A DNA stretch of 64,000 nt from Pochonia chlamydosporia 170 (Eukaryota > Ascomycota > Sordariomycetes > Hypocreales > Clavicipitaceae): positions 186,001 through 250,000 of the forward strand of contig NC_035794.1 in assembly GCF_001653235.2 (NCBI RefSeq), given 5' to 3'. The notes below the pieces were generated by a model that was given only the letters and a program-made list of their open reading frames with translations, was not told the DNA's origin and ran no database searches. Shown here piece by piece: positions 1 to 10,305 of this stretch. Position 1 is the stretch's first letter. Each line of letters starts with the position of its first letter. A program made the position numbers and the translations under genes.

Positions 1-2227
1 AGAATTAAAGCTTCTACTAGGCTTATTAACCTTCTTATCTAGCCTTATTATACTATACTAGCTAGGTACTTATAGAGAACTTATAGCTCTTTCTCTACTA
101 GGCTATAGATAGGTCCCTAAGATAGTATTTGCCTATTCTCTAGTTTAATAGTATATATTTAGCCTTTAAGGGAGAATAGTATAGTAGCTTTCTTCTTAGA
201 GAATATATCTTAGTATTCTATATAGGCACTAGGTACCTCTTTCTCTACTTCTCTACTACTATTAAGATAGTTATTAGGTCTAGTAATTTAGTCTAGATAG
301 AAACCCTATTAAAGCACTAGTATAACTGCTAATTAGTTTGCCTTATAGCATACTTATTACTTTTCTTATGCTATTAAGAGCTAAGAGGCTAGAATTAGGT
401 ATCTCTAGTACTCTTATTTCTAACTTATTACTACTAGCTTATACTCTAAAGCCTAGTCTATTCTAAGAATAAGGTTTTCTCTAGCATTAGCAATATAGCA
501 GCTAAGTTAGCATATTCTTATATAGCTAGTACTATTAGTAATTCTTATAACTTAGTTAAGAACCCTATAGTATAATAATAGGGTTTCTACTATACTCTCT
601 AACCTCTACTAGTTAGGCTATATATTCTTCTAGCTTATTTTACTTAATAAGCTTAGTTTAATAATAGTATATATAGCGCCTAGGTTAAATAGCATATTTA
701 TAGCTATCTAGCTATAATTCTACTATAGTATTACCTATATCTATATCTATAGGTCTTTAGGTTTATCTATAGTAGACCTAGCTTTCTACTTATATATAAT
801 TAAGATAGGTAATTTATTTAGGTTTCTTATAGCTTAATTGCTACTCTATCTATAGGTAGAAGTAGTATAGTAACTACTACTATAAGTTTTATAATTAGGT
901 TTCTTATAGTTAGGTAAGATATATTCTAGTTTTTAATATTTATAGTATATTATTTTAGATACTTATAAGGGTAATATCCCTATTAAGAATACTACTTTTT
1001 TGCTACTTACTTGCTATTTATTTATTGCTATTAGTAATTATAAGCAATCTTATTTTTAGTCTCTCTACCTACTATATTCTCCTTTAGCGGGTTTAATTAT
1101 AATCTTTATCTTCTTTTCTTACCCTATAAGATAATTCTAGCTTTTTAGAAACTCCTAGCTAAGTACCTACTTTCTTATAGTATTATTTAGGCTATTAATA
1201 AATATATAGATTTATAACTACTCTAGAATAGGCTTAGGAAGTTTAGCCTCTACCTTACTCTAGACCTTCTTATATACCTAGAAGGTCTATTCTTTCTTCT
1301 ATTAAAGGCCTATTAGTATCTTTATTACTTCTAAGCAGTATAAGTCTTTATCTATAGTTCCTTTCTTTAACTATTTAATAAAGCTAGCCTATAAGTAGTT
1401 TTAATACTAGATAAGTCTATCTACTATAGTATATCTTATCTATTATTACTTTATATCTTTAGTAAGGTAGCTACTAGTATAAGCAATCTTAGTAGTATTA
1501 TTAGGAAAGCTATACTAATTTATAGTAAAGGCAGCATTAAGGTCTAAGAGAAAGTATTATAGGCTCTTATAGGTATCCCCCTTATATATAGGTGCTTTTA
1601 GCTGTGCCTTTATAATGCTATATTATAGCTATAGCGCTATAAGCTTAGTATAGAGTTAAGATAGTAAAGGTACTTTACTGCTTCTTTATTTCTTCTTAAT
1701 ATCCTTTAGTTATAATTCTAATATAGCTAGCTCTACTTACTTTCTTATAAGTTATAGCTTTCTTATAACTCTATTAATAGCCTCTTAAATTGCTATTTTA
1801 TCTTCTACTTCTATAGTTATACTTACTTGCTAGTTTAGGAGAGTATCTTAGGAGAAGTTCTTAGTAGACCTAGAGAGCGCTAAGCTTTTAGTAGTAGTTA
1901 CTGTATATTTACTATATAGGGTTAGTTTAGTAGGAGCATTTATATCTATTATCTTGCTGCCTTATCTAATAGTCTGCTGCCCTAAAGAGTAGAGAGATTA
2001 AATTATTAGAAAGGGTATTTAAATAAGTAGAGTAAGGGATAAGAGAAGTAATCTTATATTTATAGCAAAATAGCAGATATCTAGTAGTTAGAATAGTAAT
2101 AGTCTTAATCTCTAATCTTTCTTAAAACCCTAAAGATCTCTTCTTCCCTTCCTTTTATACTAGGAGCAGGGTAGCAGTGCGGTGTCTGCTACTTACAGTT
2201 AGCCCCTCTTAGGAATAGCTTCTAACA
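1..2227 (-). mobile_element. RIP-mutated Ty3/gypsy element, 5' part (copy A)
   Basis: This is a retrotransposon fragment read on the minus strand, cut by the window start. Positions about 730 down to 1 match, as reverse complement, the sequence at about 16640-17395, which continues into reverse transcriptase. The part between the LTR and that match would be gag and protease. TAA and TAG interrupt every frame and TpA is greatly over-represented, so the element is dead through RIP-like mutation. The left part, including most of pol and the 3' LTR, lies outside the window. It is the less rearranged of the two copies at its gag end, since copy B lost that region. Confidence 0.8.
2004..2227 (-). 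repeat. 5' LTR of gypsy copy A
   Basis: This 224-bp LTR is read on the minus strand. It starts TGTTAGAAGC at 2227 and ends ctaata at 2004, a mutated CTAACA. The same sequence in the same element orientation ends copy B at 22597-22816, where it is the 3' LTR. The presumed target duplication base run after 2227 is gtaat; its partner lies outside the window. Confidence 0.75.
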
Positions 2228-3283
2228 GTAATATTCCTGCATTCTTAACAAGGCAAATTCCAGTTTATTAGCTTAAGTCTCTTGCTAGGTTAACTTTTAT
2301 GCAAATTTCTTGTTAGTTAAAGCCTTATATACTCCTAGAGTTACCCTTCTTTGCAGGGCAAAAGTCCTAACTGCAGGATACTACTCCCTGCAACCAATAG
2401 TACATAAGGAGCACTAATAAGAATAGAGGCAGAAATCGCTATAACCTAGCTAATTTACATAGCATTTTGCTACACTCTACTATAACCTTTAAAATACACT
2501 TTAAACCTTATTTCACTTTAAGCAGTAATATTATTATAAAGGTAATAGATCTTCTGGGGCGTTCTAAAACTATAGGGATTATGCTAAGCTACATATAGGG
2601 CATTGCCTCTATATTAATTATAGCCGTTTAAGCTTGGACTATACTAGCAGTACTAATCGCAGGAGGGGATTATAGCGTGTTATCCTTTGATAAACGTTTC
2701 CCATTCCAGCTTAAGTGCTATATAACTCCTATAGATCGCTAATGCCGCTAAAATAGAGCTGCTTAGTACAGCAATATAGGCACAATGCAAACTATTGTGA
2801 ACCTTTATAGAAATAATTATTCATGTTAGTATATAGGACTATATTATCCTGCTTGTGGCAAAGAGGACAATATAGCAGACAATAGGGAAAATAGAGTTAA
2901 CAAGACGGAGGACAAGCAGTAAGCTGTATGAGTGTATCACAACTATTAAAGCTGCCACTAGCTACAGGTCGATTAAATAGTGCTAGGGATGTGTTGGATT
3001 TTATTCCTTAGTGCATTGATACGGCCACTGTCATACTCTTCGTTCAGAACAATCCACAAGAAAACCCCAGATGCCTTTTCAGTTATACTTGGACCCCATT
3101 ATGAGGCATTCACGACAGACCCTTTTCGGCATGACATCTCCGCAGACCTTGGATACTTTTGAGGATAAAATTGTGTTACACCCAGCGAGGCTTTCTATGT
3201 GTAATCTTGGTTCGGAGGCGTGTGCCTGTTGACTTGAAATAGTCTAGTTCGCCGTCTCCATTTATAGAATTGAACATTTTAGG
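2228..3283. other. no gene; mixed AT-rich and ordinary DNA
   Basis: The stretch between the gypsy LTR and the pogo fragment changes from AT-rich to ordinary composition near 2900. The only open frame, 2980-3162 (+, 60 codons), resembles nothing I recognise and has no partner exon. I see no repeat ends apart from those of the neighbours. Confidence 0.4.
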
Positions 3284-4365
3284 TAACGTGAGTGCATAGC
3301 GAGTGCGCTAATATAGCGAGTGCGCCACGTTTAAATACCTCCTCGTGAAGATTATACAAAAAAATAACCATAACATAAGAAATTAATTAATCTTTACTGC
3401 TATTCTCTTTATTAGATATTTCCATATTAATCTAATAAGTTTAAGCATTATAACTAGTCTTACTATATATACTATATTGCTGTCCCTTTGTCTTATCCTA
3501 AGGCTTATAACCTCTAGTTTTGCGATCTTCTTGCTGTATCTACTCTTTTATATTATTCTAATGCTAAAGAGCTTATCCTCTAGTAATAGTTATACTACTG
3601 CCTTAATGTAAATGTATTTTTTTAGCTCTATGCTGCTTTCTTAGTAGTGTATTTACCTCTTAAAGTTAGTTAATTTTAGCCTTTAAGAGAGCTATCTTGT
3701 GTCTTATTTTGCATGTGCCCTTTACAAATTAATCTATAGCATCTAAAATTAATATTAGTAAGCTTTCCTAATAGTAACTAATTTATCTTTTAATATAATT
3801 AGTCTATAAAGTTACCTTAGTTAGATTATTTAGGGTCTTTAGAACCTATAGGTTTAGTAGCTTAAGTATAACCTTAACTAGTATTAGAGTTTATAGCCTT
3901 ATATCTAGACATAATAAGATACTATTTTAATTAAATAGAATAAGTCCTATGCCTCTAAAAGCTTCTTAGATATTTTCTTTAGTTATTATAGCTTTAAAGG
4001 TAGTATAAAATGCAGGAAAGAAGTTAGCCTGTATAATGTGTATAATATGCACTCTTATAAGTCCTTTAATTTCTTTGCTATATGCCTTTTTTAGCGGCCT
4101 AAAATAGCTAATATCTAATAGCTAAAGAATATAAGATAAATAAGATAGCATATAAAGCGTAATAATCTTATATTCTTTGTAAAATACCTTAAATTTAGTT
4201 AAGTGGTAACTTTTGTGTCTATCTAGAATAAGAAGTTAATATGCACTATAAGTTTAGGGTTTAGTATGCTTTTTAAAGTGCTAGATCTAATCTACGGCTT
4301 TCTTATTTGTAGTCCAGCTGTTGTGAGTTGTAGAGATAACCCAATCCTTTGGTAGCGCGCTATCT
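3284..4365 (-). mobile_element. truncated pogo/Fot-type DNA transposon
   Basis: Read on the minus strand, 4365 to about 3400 encodes the second half of a pogo-superfamily DDE_1 transposase (catalytic domain and C-terminus). It aligns almost base for base with the pogo element at about 52600-53104 and its continuation at 59689-60110. The transposase 3' end is present, followed by an inverted-repeat-like end at 3286 (acgtgagtgcatagcgagtg), next to a TA target base pair at 3284-3285. The 5' half and its terminal repeat are missing. Mutation is heavy except near 4260-4365, where composition is nearly normal. The terminus differs from that of the 51760 element but resembles that of the MITE at 61596. 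Confidence 0.8.
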
Positions 4366-4547
4366 TCTCGTGTACTAAAAATGCAATGCTGTAGGCTTAT
4401 GCACCTACGATAGGGTGGCGTGGGCGACGCCTTGATATTTAGCCGCGAAAAAAATGGAGAGCGGTACAGCTATTAGGCCATTTACGCTCATATAAAAGTA
4501 TAGAACGCTTTTTTGTTGCAAGTGTGCATTTGCCGTTCTTGTTCATG

Positions 4548-5000
4548 AAGCATCTATGCAGCCTCTAAAACGCCATCGAGAGATCACGGCTGCAGAACGG
4601 CGCTCCATTGTGAAGATTGTCGCAGAGCTCCCAAATGCCAAACGCAGCCAGGCCTACTTGCAGGATTTCCCTTGTCCTCCTCCTCCGATAGACCGTGTTC
4701 TATATCTAGCGCCGCATAAGAAGGATGGTCTGAAGTGCCACAAATGTCCGTACGGAGCGTGGCAAGTACAGAAGACACAAGAACCCTGCAGAGTCAAAGC
4801 GCAAAATGATGACTGAAAACGCATCGAGACTTACAAGTTGCCATGGCGCGAGGTTATATGTTGTCAGTGATTTTTCCCATCCAGACATGCCAAGCAACTG
4901 GCAAGAGGTTGGCCGCAAGGCAGTCTGCCAAAAGAAGGTAGAGTTGTACGATACTAGAAAACTTCAAGATCGGTATGTTAATAACGCAGTTATACAACAG
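4548..5000 (+). pseudogene. relic of OrsD-like (DUF3505) protein, N-terminal part
   Basis: The open frame 4556-4816 has features of the family named after the orsellinic acid cluster protein OrsD. These are an ERRSIV helix near residue 15, a PPPPI motif near residue 42, then a Cys-x2-Cys-x-Tyr zinc-finger-like motif (KCHKCPY) and a following EPCR. The frame stops after 86 codons. In another frame, 4838-4900 reads LPWREVICCQ, stop, FFPSRHA, again family-like, with one TGA where CGA (Arg) would fit. A frameshift and at least one stop therefore break it. The family's usual length is several hundred residues, so most of the gene is gone. Function unknown. The alternative is an unrelated short C2H2 gene. 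Confidence 0.55.
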
Positions 5001-5099
5001 CCACGGAGCTCGCTCTGCAGGAATTGTCGAGGCCGCACTTCCCGAAACGAGGCGTATCGACAGTATTATACCGGTCTCGGGATCTATCAATCATAAATC

Positions 5100-6425
5100 C
5101 GGGCCTATGCGTTTGTTTTTGGCGTCAGAGTCAGCATGGAAGTAATTGTATTTTGTTTATTTTGTTGAGGTTCCTAATACCATGCATTGGTATATACATT
5201 GAGGACCAAAGCTTTCACTAAGAAGCGAAGTGCGTCGTGCGTGAACGCTGAAATTGGCTGAAACCTCTCACCCCTCTCTTTCTTTACGTGACTGCAAATC
5301 AGATGTTTGGCAGGCTCCCATTCTCACATATTTGTTGGCTCGTTTGCCTTTCCGTTAGCTGCTGTAGTGGCCACTCCAAGCTTATACAGGCAATGAGTCG
5401 ACCAGGATGGTGGGGCATCTCGTGTAAGCCTATTGGTGGCGGGGTGCTGGTAAAGATCGGATGTGAAGCCCACGACCAGGGAGAGTCGCCGCGCGAATAA
5501 GAGCGTTGAGGTACCACTGCACCAGAGGGAGGCGTACTTCGTTGACCGAGAGGCAATAGTGTTTCATCTACAAGTATTGATGAAACAAAGAATTAGCATG
5601 ATTACTATATATTTTGTTTTATTGTATTTCTAAGATCCTGTTTTGAACAGTACCATCTGCTGCTGTAGGGAGGCATTGACGGCGTCTAAGCCGACAACGT
5701 CTCCACCCCCACAGGATGACGAGTGCTTGAGGAATGGCGATGAAAAGCGCGACGATGGCGATGGCGGTTTCGGTACTTAAGGCCATTGGAGATGGCCTTT
5801 ATTTATGAAAGTGGAAGTAGTGGATTGAATATAAAAAGACGTAGAACGTAGCGGCCGGTATGATTCGGATAGTCGAAATCGAGAGCGGGAATGTCGTCGA
5901 CTCAGTCTGCTTCGTCTTGGTAGTCTTATGTGTAGTCAACAGGTGCGCATAGTTGTGTTGCTGTAAGTGAGGATTGTTTGTGTGGTAAGTAGGTGACGAT
6001 GTCATTATGTTACCACGAGGGGTATTGTAAAGGGTCGATGATGTATATGGATCGATTGCGGTGGCAAAAATCTAGCGATGGCTGCACCTTTATAAGTTGG
6101 CAGACTCTGGCCGGGAGAACCGAGTATGCAGAAACGTCACAGCGGTCTCAGACCAGGGTGTGGCTTGATCGGATGTGGAAGACAGAGTGTACAGAACGGG
6201 AACCCAACAGCCACAAGCCATCTCCACCCGCAAGGCTATGGGAGAGCCCTGTTTCAGTCCAGTCTTCTGGCGCACATTACGCTGCCGGGAGAAGCACAAG
6301 CTTCGGGTTTGCGGCGCTTCCCGGGTAGCATAGCACTTAATCCCTCTCCGCCATATTGTCTCTTAACTGGCGAAGGGCACGAATATCTTCCATGGCCAAA
6401 TATAGCCAAAGGTACGTGCGATGCT
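5100..6425. other. no recognisable gene
   Basis: Ordinary-composition DNA with only short overlapping open frames on both strands, none with recognisable motifs. It probably contains worn-down relics, since the neighbours on both sides are gene fragments. Confidence 0.4.
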
Positions 6426-6630
6426 CCATCTGGAGGAGTTCTTGATACGGTGGATGCAAAGCCGTTAGAGAACGTCCGAGGGCATGTCGAGTTTGATCAC
6501 GTCACGTTTTCCTATGATGACAAACAGCTTGCTCTAAAAGACATATGCATCAGTGCAATGGCTGGCGAAACTGTAGCCCTAGTAGGAGCAACGGGCTCAG
6601 GAAAGTCATCGCTACTACTAGCTAGGCGAC
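6426..6630 (+). pseudogene. ABC transporter fragment, start of nucleotide-binding domain
   Basis: Within the frame 6126-6635 only the last third is meaningful. It carries the characteristic beta strands before an ABC ATPase (GHVEFDHVTFSYDD) and a complete Walker A, GATGSGKSS, at about 6585-6612. The spacing and wording resemble half-transporters of the vacuolar heavy-metal-tolerance HMT1/Atm1 group, which move thiol conjugates across the vacuolar or mitochondrial membrane. The frame stops a few codons after Walker A, so Q-loop, signature and Walker B are absent, and no membrane domain lies upstream. This is a dead fragment. The exact subfamily is inference. Confidence 0.7.
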
Positions 6631-6860
6631 TATGAACAAGTATCTCAAGCTAAGGAGGAAAGAGAAAGCGAGACAAGGAAAAGGAGAGCTCGTCAGTTTA
6701 AGAAGTAATGAGAAGCAATCTCGCTTGTGATGGGTCCCGACCCGGCAGGCTGGGACGGGAGGCGAGAGCGGCCGCCGAGCCACCTCGGGCTCAGCCCGTT
6801 ACAATGGCAAGCTGTATTACAAGAGTGCTGGCTCTATTTTATTGACATGTATTTGAGTAA
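6618..6860 (+). other. unidentified C-terminal-like tail after the ABC fragment
   Basis: Directly after the Walker A break another frame reads a strongly charged stretch (YEQVSQAKEERERETRKRRA), then a stop, then a Gly/Pro/Arg-rich stretch. Such basic coiled tails are common at the ends of transposase or reverse-transcriptase ORFs, so this could be the piece that replaced the rest of the ABC gene. It is not identified. Confidence 0.3.
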
Positions 6861-6998
6861 ATGACCATTCCCGGTGTTAGATTCGATATTTGTGTTCCTG
6901 TTATCTCTATATCTATCTAATATACTATAAAAGCGAACGCTATCATCTGTGGCCGGCTTTTATTATTCTCCTTAGCGTCAACATCCAACAAGCTTGCG

Positions 6999-7839
6999 TT
7001 GATGCCAGTAGGCACAATTATTGGAAGTATAGAGCTTGCAACATCCTGTAATGTTGCTAGTCTTCATAGAGCGTTGATAATTGGGCTTAGCGGCACTGCG
7101 GCGTGCAAAACGGAGGACGCGACCTGGACAACGAAGTATTCGTCGGCACCACACCCCCTCGAGGAGCTACTACAAAATCCAGAACTAGGAAAAATCGCGC
7201 AAATTCAAACTTTGGACTTGTTTCGGCCGGGGGGGCGGGCCGGACCTTACCTCTGAGAACTTTTTGGTACTAGTTCAGAAAGCGCAGGAAGCCCTCGATG
7301 CTGACATCTGTGGCCTCGTCGTGATCCTTGGCACCGATGTATTGGCAGAGTATGCACGCGGACTTCAGCTCGCTTTGAGAACCAAAAAGACCGTTGTCGC
7401 CACTGGTACCATGCGTCCCGGTTCAGCTTATGGAGCTGATGGGGTTATGAACATTCTCTGTTCGGTGAACCTGGCGGTTGGCTTCTATGCAAGGGGTCTG
7501 GAGGATTGGTTATATATCGCAATCAGCGAGCAAATCTTGCCGGCAATATTCACGGTAAAGTTAAATACCAGCTCACTTGGCGGCTTCCAGTCATTTTCAG
7601 GTTCGCTGGGCGTTTTTCAGAACTCAAACCCCAAATTCTACGGAGAGACAAACAAGGACTATTTTGACATCAGGAACTGCAAGGGTGTGCTCCCAAAGGT
7701 AGACATCCTATACGGTCATCCTGATGTGGACCCAGAGCTGTTTATAACGGCAGTTGATCGTAGTGCAAAGGGCATAGTGTTAGCAGGTATGGGCCTAGCT
7801 AGCTGCTTGGGGAATAAGCTCCAAGCAAGCCCGCTGTGA
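6999..7839 (+). pseudogene. L-asparaginase (type II-like) pseudogene
   Basis: Two consecutive frames together cover an asparaginase, the enzyme that hydrolyses asparagine to aspartate and ammonia. The first (6999-7256) has SGTAACKTED, matching the GGTIA-type nucleophile loop, then LEELLQNPELGKIA. The second, open from about 7237 to 7839, starts DLTSENF. It then carries LGTDVL (second catalytic Thr-Asp), GTMRPGSAYGADG, LPKVDILYGHPDVD and KGIVLAGMG. The frames are joined by a +1 shift at the G-run 7228-7240. The catalytic Lys region is altered, His of HGTDT is Leu, and the C-terminus stops early at AGMGLASCLGNK instead of running about 40 residues further. Family members are about 350-380 residues. 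An intron instead of the frameshift is possible but I see no splice sites. Confidence 0.75.
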
Positions 7840-7986
7840 AGAAGATAGATAGAGTACGAGTGGTCGCCGCCCATGCCAACAACTTAGAACACATCTTCAA
7901 CTCAAAAGAATAAACCTATTATAGTCAGAGCAAGCTACCAATCTCTACTTATTCGTAGTTAAATACCTGGATTTCATCCAATCACT

Positions 7987-8589
7987 TTAATAGCATCCAT
8001 GGTCCTGCGGCCTATCCCAACGAGGAGGCGATCCCTTACCCCAGTCACTGAACGTATCCAGGTACTGCACACACTTCTTCTCCGTAAGCTCTCTCATATC
8101 AAATTCAGGCTGACCTGCATCAATAGTATGTCCATTCACATTGATAGTAGTCCCAAACTCTGGTGAACCGCTTCCGCGAACGGCTCTCCATGCCTTGGTC
8201 AGCAGAGCCCCAGTCTTTGCGGCATCCGGCAGCTCGAGTACTGAAGCATTAATATCAACAACTTCTCCAAGACCAGTGAAGGTAAAGCAGCGTACACCAC
8301 ATATCTTGCAGAAGAACATGTGGATTTCCTTGTCGAACGTGAGATAGTCACCGAGATCTTCGAATGGGTCGAGCGGGCTCAGCAACAAAAAGTCGTCCCG
8401 CACATCAGCGGGCCTCAAATGGAACGAGCCCATTTTGTGACAAGTTGTGCAGTTGCATCGAAATATTTTCTGGTCGTCTTTCTTGGGAGGGTTGGACTCG
8501 TTGTGAGGTGCGGGAAGAGTAAAGTAAAGCACATAGCGTGTGGCGCCGCAGTGGCATCCGCCTGCAAGAGGCACCTTTCTGGATTCCAT
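7987..8589 (-). CDS. GFA-family zinc protein (CENP-V/GFA domain)
   Basis: This single-exon gene of 200 codons has the zinc-binding pattern of the GFA family (glutathione-dependent formaldehyde-activating enzyme/centromere protein V). The visible ligands are Cys12-x-Cys14 (GCHCG), Cys45-x-Cys47-x2-Cys50 (CNCTTC) and Cys94-x2-Cys97 (CKIC). The fold binds one or two zinc ions. A few bacterial members bind glutathione, but for the many fungal paralogues no substrate is established. The length is normal and nothing interrupts it. The start ATG precedes the first ligand by eleven residues, typical of the family. It is cytosolic by lack of signal or membrane segment. It is one of the few intact genes in this island. 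Confidence 0.88.
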   Translation of the reverse strand: MESRKVPLAGGCHCGATRYVLYFTLPAPHNESNPPKKDDQKIFRCNCTTCHKMGSFHLRPADVRDDFLLLSPLDPFEDLGDYLTFDKEIHMFFCKICGVRCFTFTGLGEVVDINASVLELPDAAKTGALLTKAWRAVRGSGSPEFGTTINVNGHTIDAGQPEFDMRELTEKKCVQYLDTFSDWGKGSPPRWDRPQDHGCY

Positions 8590-8599
8590 GTTATTTAGT

Positions 8600-9959
8600 T
8601 GCTTTGCAAGAAATAGAATAGCTGTAATAGGCGTATTTTGGCATGTATGATGTGGATAAAAAGTCTAAGTTCCCCGCTGGATATGGCTTGAGCAGCTTCT
8701 CATGTTAGGACGGGAGCTGAAAGCGACTAGCGGCAACCGATGTCGTGAACTGGCAGTTTGCACTTACACTGGAAAATTCACGGCCTAAATTGAAGCCACA
8801 AAGATAGCAAAAGTGCCACTAATAATGAATTTATTTGGACAGACAAAGTTCAATCATTGGAACTGATTGGATGCTCCTCTATGCCACGTTTTCTTCAGCA
8901 GAACTCGAGGAGCTGAACAGCAGCTCTACTGGCGGTCGAGTTAAAAAGAAGGGCGAAATAGCCTTCTGCGAGCACACTCAGGATATAAGTGAGGGAAAAA
9001 AGCAGAGATGGCATATGAGTTCCGACAGAAGTAAATGGGCGGCGGCGGGAAGCCTAACTGAATTAGAACAAAGACGTAACAACAAGCGAAGCATCCTGCC
9101 TCTTAGGTTGTAACGGACGCTAGCAGAAGTCTCCTCCTGCAGCTAATGTGGCATGATGTGATTGACAGGTGGAGGATGAACTTCTTCCGAACTGTGGTCA
9201 GTTCTCAGATGTATCCTGACCAAGGCCTTGGTGCGTGGAGTGTCCCGAACAAGGCAGAATTGCACATTACAAGTTACTTTGGAAAGGTGAAATTTGCGTA
9301 AGGGATCATCGGCGCGCGATGTAATTCGACGAAATATACACACTCGTGCTGAATAGATATTAAAGACAGTCTCTATTTGGACGCACCCAAATGCTCTGGT
9401 CGCGATGTCCTGACGGCCACATTGCGCTTTCCTCCGCAACATAGAACGCAGATTAGCAAAGACTTGAGTTTTAAGGAGATTGTACTCCAGCTGCTATGGA
9501 CGATTATAGGGAATGACATCCCCGAGCTTAAGACTATTGAACTGGTTGTGCTCTGGACATTTGAGCTTTAGTGGGTGAAATTGGAGAGCTTTGTTACCTT
9601 ATCGGACTGAGCAGGACATCTCCCTCTATTTATTATATCTCAAACGAGTCAAATATATTAGTCATGTGGAGGTGTTATACAAATTTCCTGGAAGAATGCG
9701 GAGATGCTACTTCTGTGTGGTGCTGTGCTGTGACTTTGTGAATTGACGGTCTAGTGATCTTTTCTACAGTACCAATTTAACACTACTGGAGTCGCCATAG
9801 AGTGAGCTTGTAGGTGTAGGGTCGGGGTTTTAGACCGAGGAAACGTCTTGGGGATACCCCTTCAGCTATAAGGCAGTGCTACTAACAGTATGTACAATAC
9901 ATTCAAGCATTGCTTATGTAGAACCTCTGTAGGAGTATGGCATTCCTAGAAGACTACTT
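8600..9959. other. intergenic, no recognisable gene
   Basis: Ordinary composition. Open frames at 8835-9113 (+), 9143-9442 (-) and 9377-9571 (+) overlap one another, lack recognisable motifs and do not join through convincing splice sites. The part just right of 8600 would hold the promoter of the GFA gene. Confidence 0.4.
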
Positions 9960-10215
9960 TTAGCTGTACTCAATCTTGAACGTCCATACATATTCGTCCC
10001 CTTTGATAACATCATTGTTTAGTTTGAGAGTTAGATTGCCAATTCTGTTCCATGTCACTGGCACATTCTTGCCGTGCTGCTTCCCGCCGACGACTGTCAC
10101 CTTGTCTCCTGGAAGATAAGGCATCAGATCCGAAATATTAAGGGTGGGGGATGGTATGCCGAGGTGATGGATATAAAATGCATCTCGCGTCGTCGCTATG
10201 GTGATAGAGGCCAAA
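9960..10215 (-). pseudogene. C-terminal end of a GH29-like alpha-L-fucosidase
   Basis: The last about 85 codons of the minus-strand frame ending at 9960 look like the terminal beta-sandwich of fungal GH29 fucosidases. The sequence has a PSPTL...PYLPGDKVTVVGG motif, then a strand ending YVWTFKIEY directly before the stop. GH29 enzymes release alpha-linked fucose and are normally secreted, about 600 residues long. Nothing upstream on the minus strand encodes the catalytic barrel. Instead the frame runs into an (ATT/GAT)n microsatellite at 10230-10300 and then a different gene. It is therefore a broken end piece. The assignment rests on this short tail only. Confidence 0.5.
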
Positions 10216-10229
10216 ATCACTGGCTTCTT

Positions 10230-10305
10230 ATCAATAATTATCAATATCAATATCAATATTGGCCAAATCTTCGATATCAATATCAATACTGGCCTCATCA
10301 ATCAA
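10230..10305. repeat. ATCAAT/ATATTG microsatellite
   Basis: A short run of TATCAA/TATTGG-type hexamer units. On the minus strand it encodes the Ile-Asp repeats at the end of the neighbouring C2H2-type protein and, in another frame, an Ile/Leu-rich stretch in front of the fucosidase tail. It marks the joint between the two. Confidence 0.7.

Noticed and set aside
6126..6425. N-terminal part of the 169-codon frame as ABC transporter sequence
   Set aside because: No membrane helices or family motifs before about 6426; it is chance open frame.
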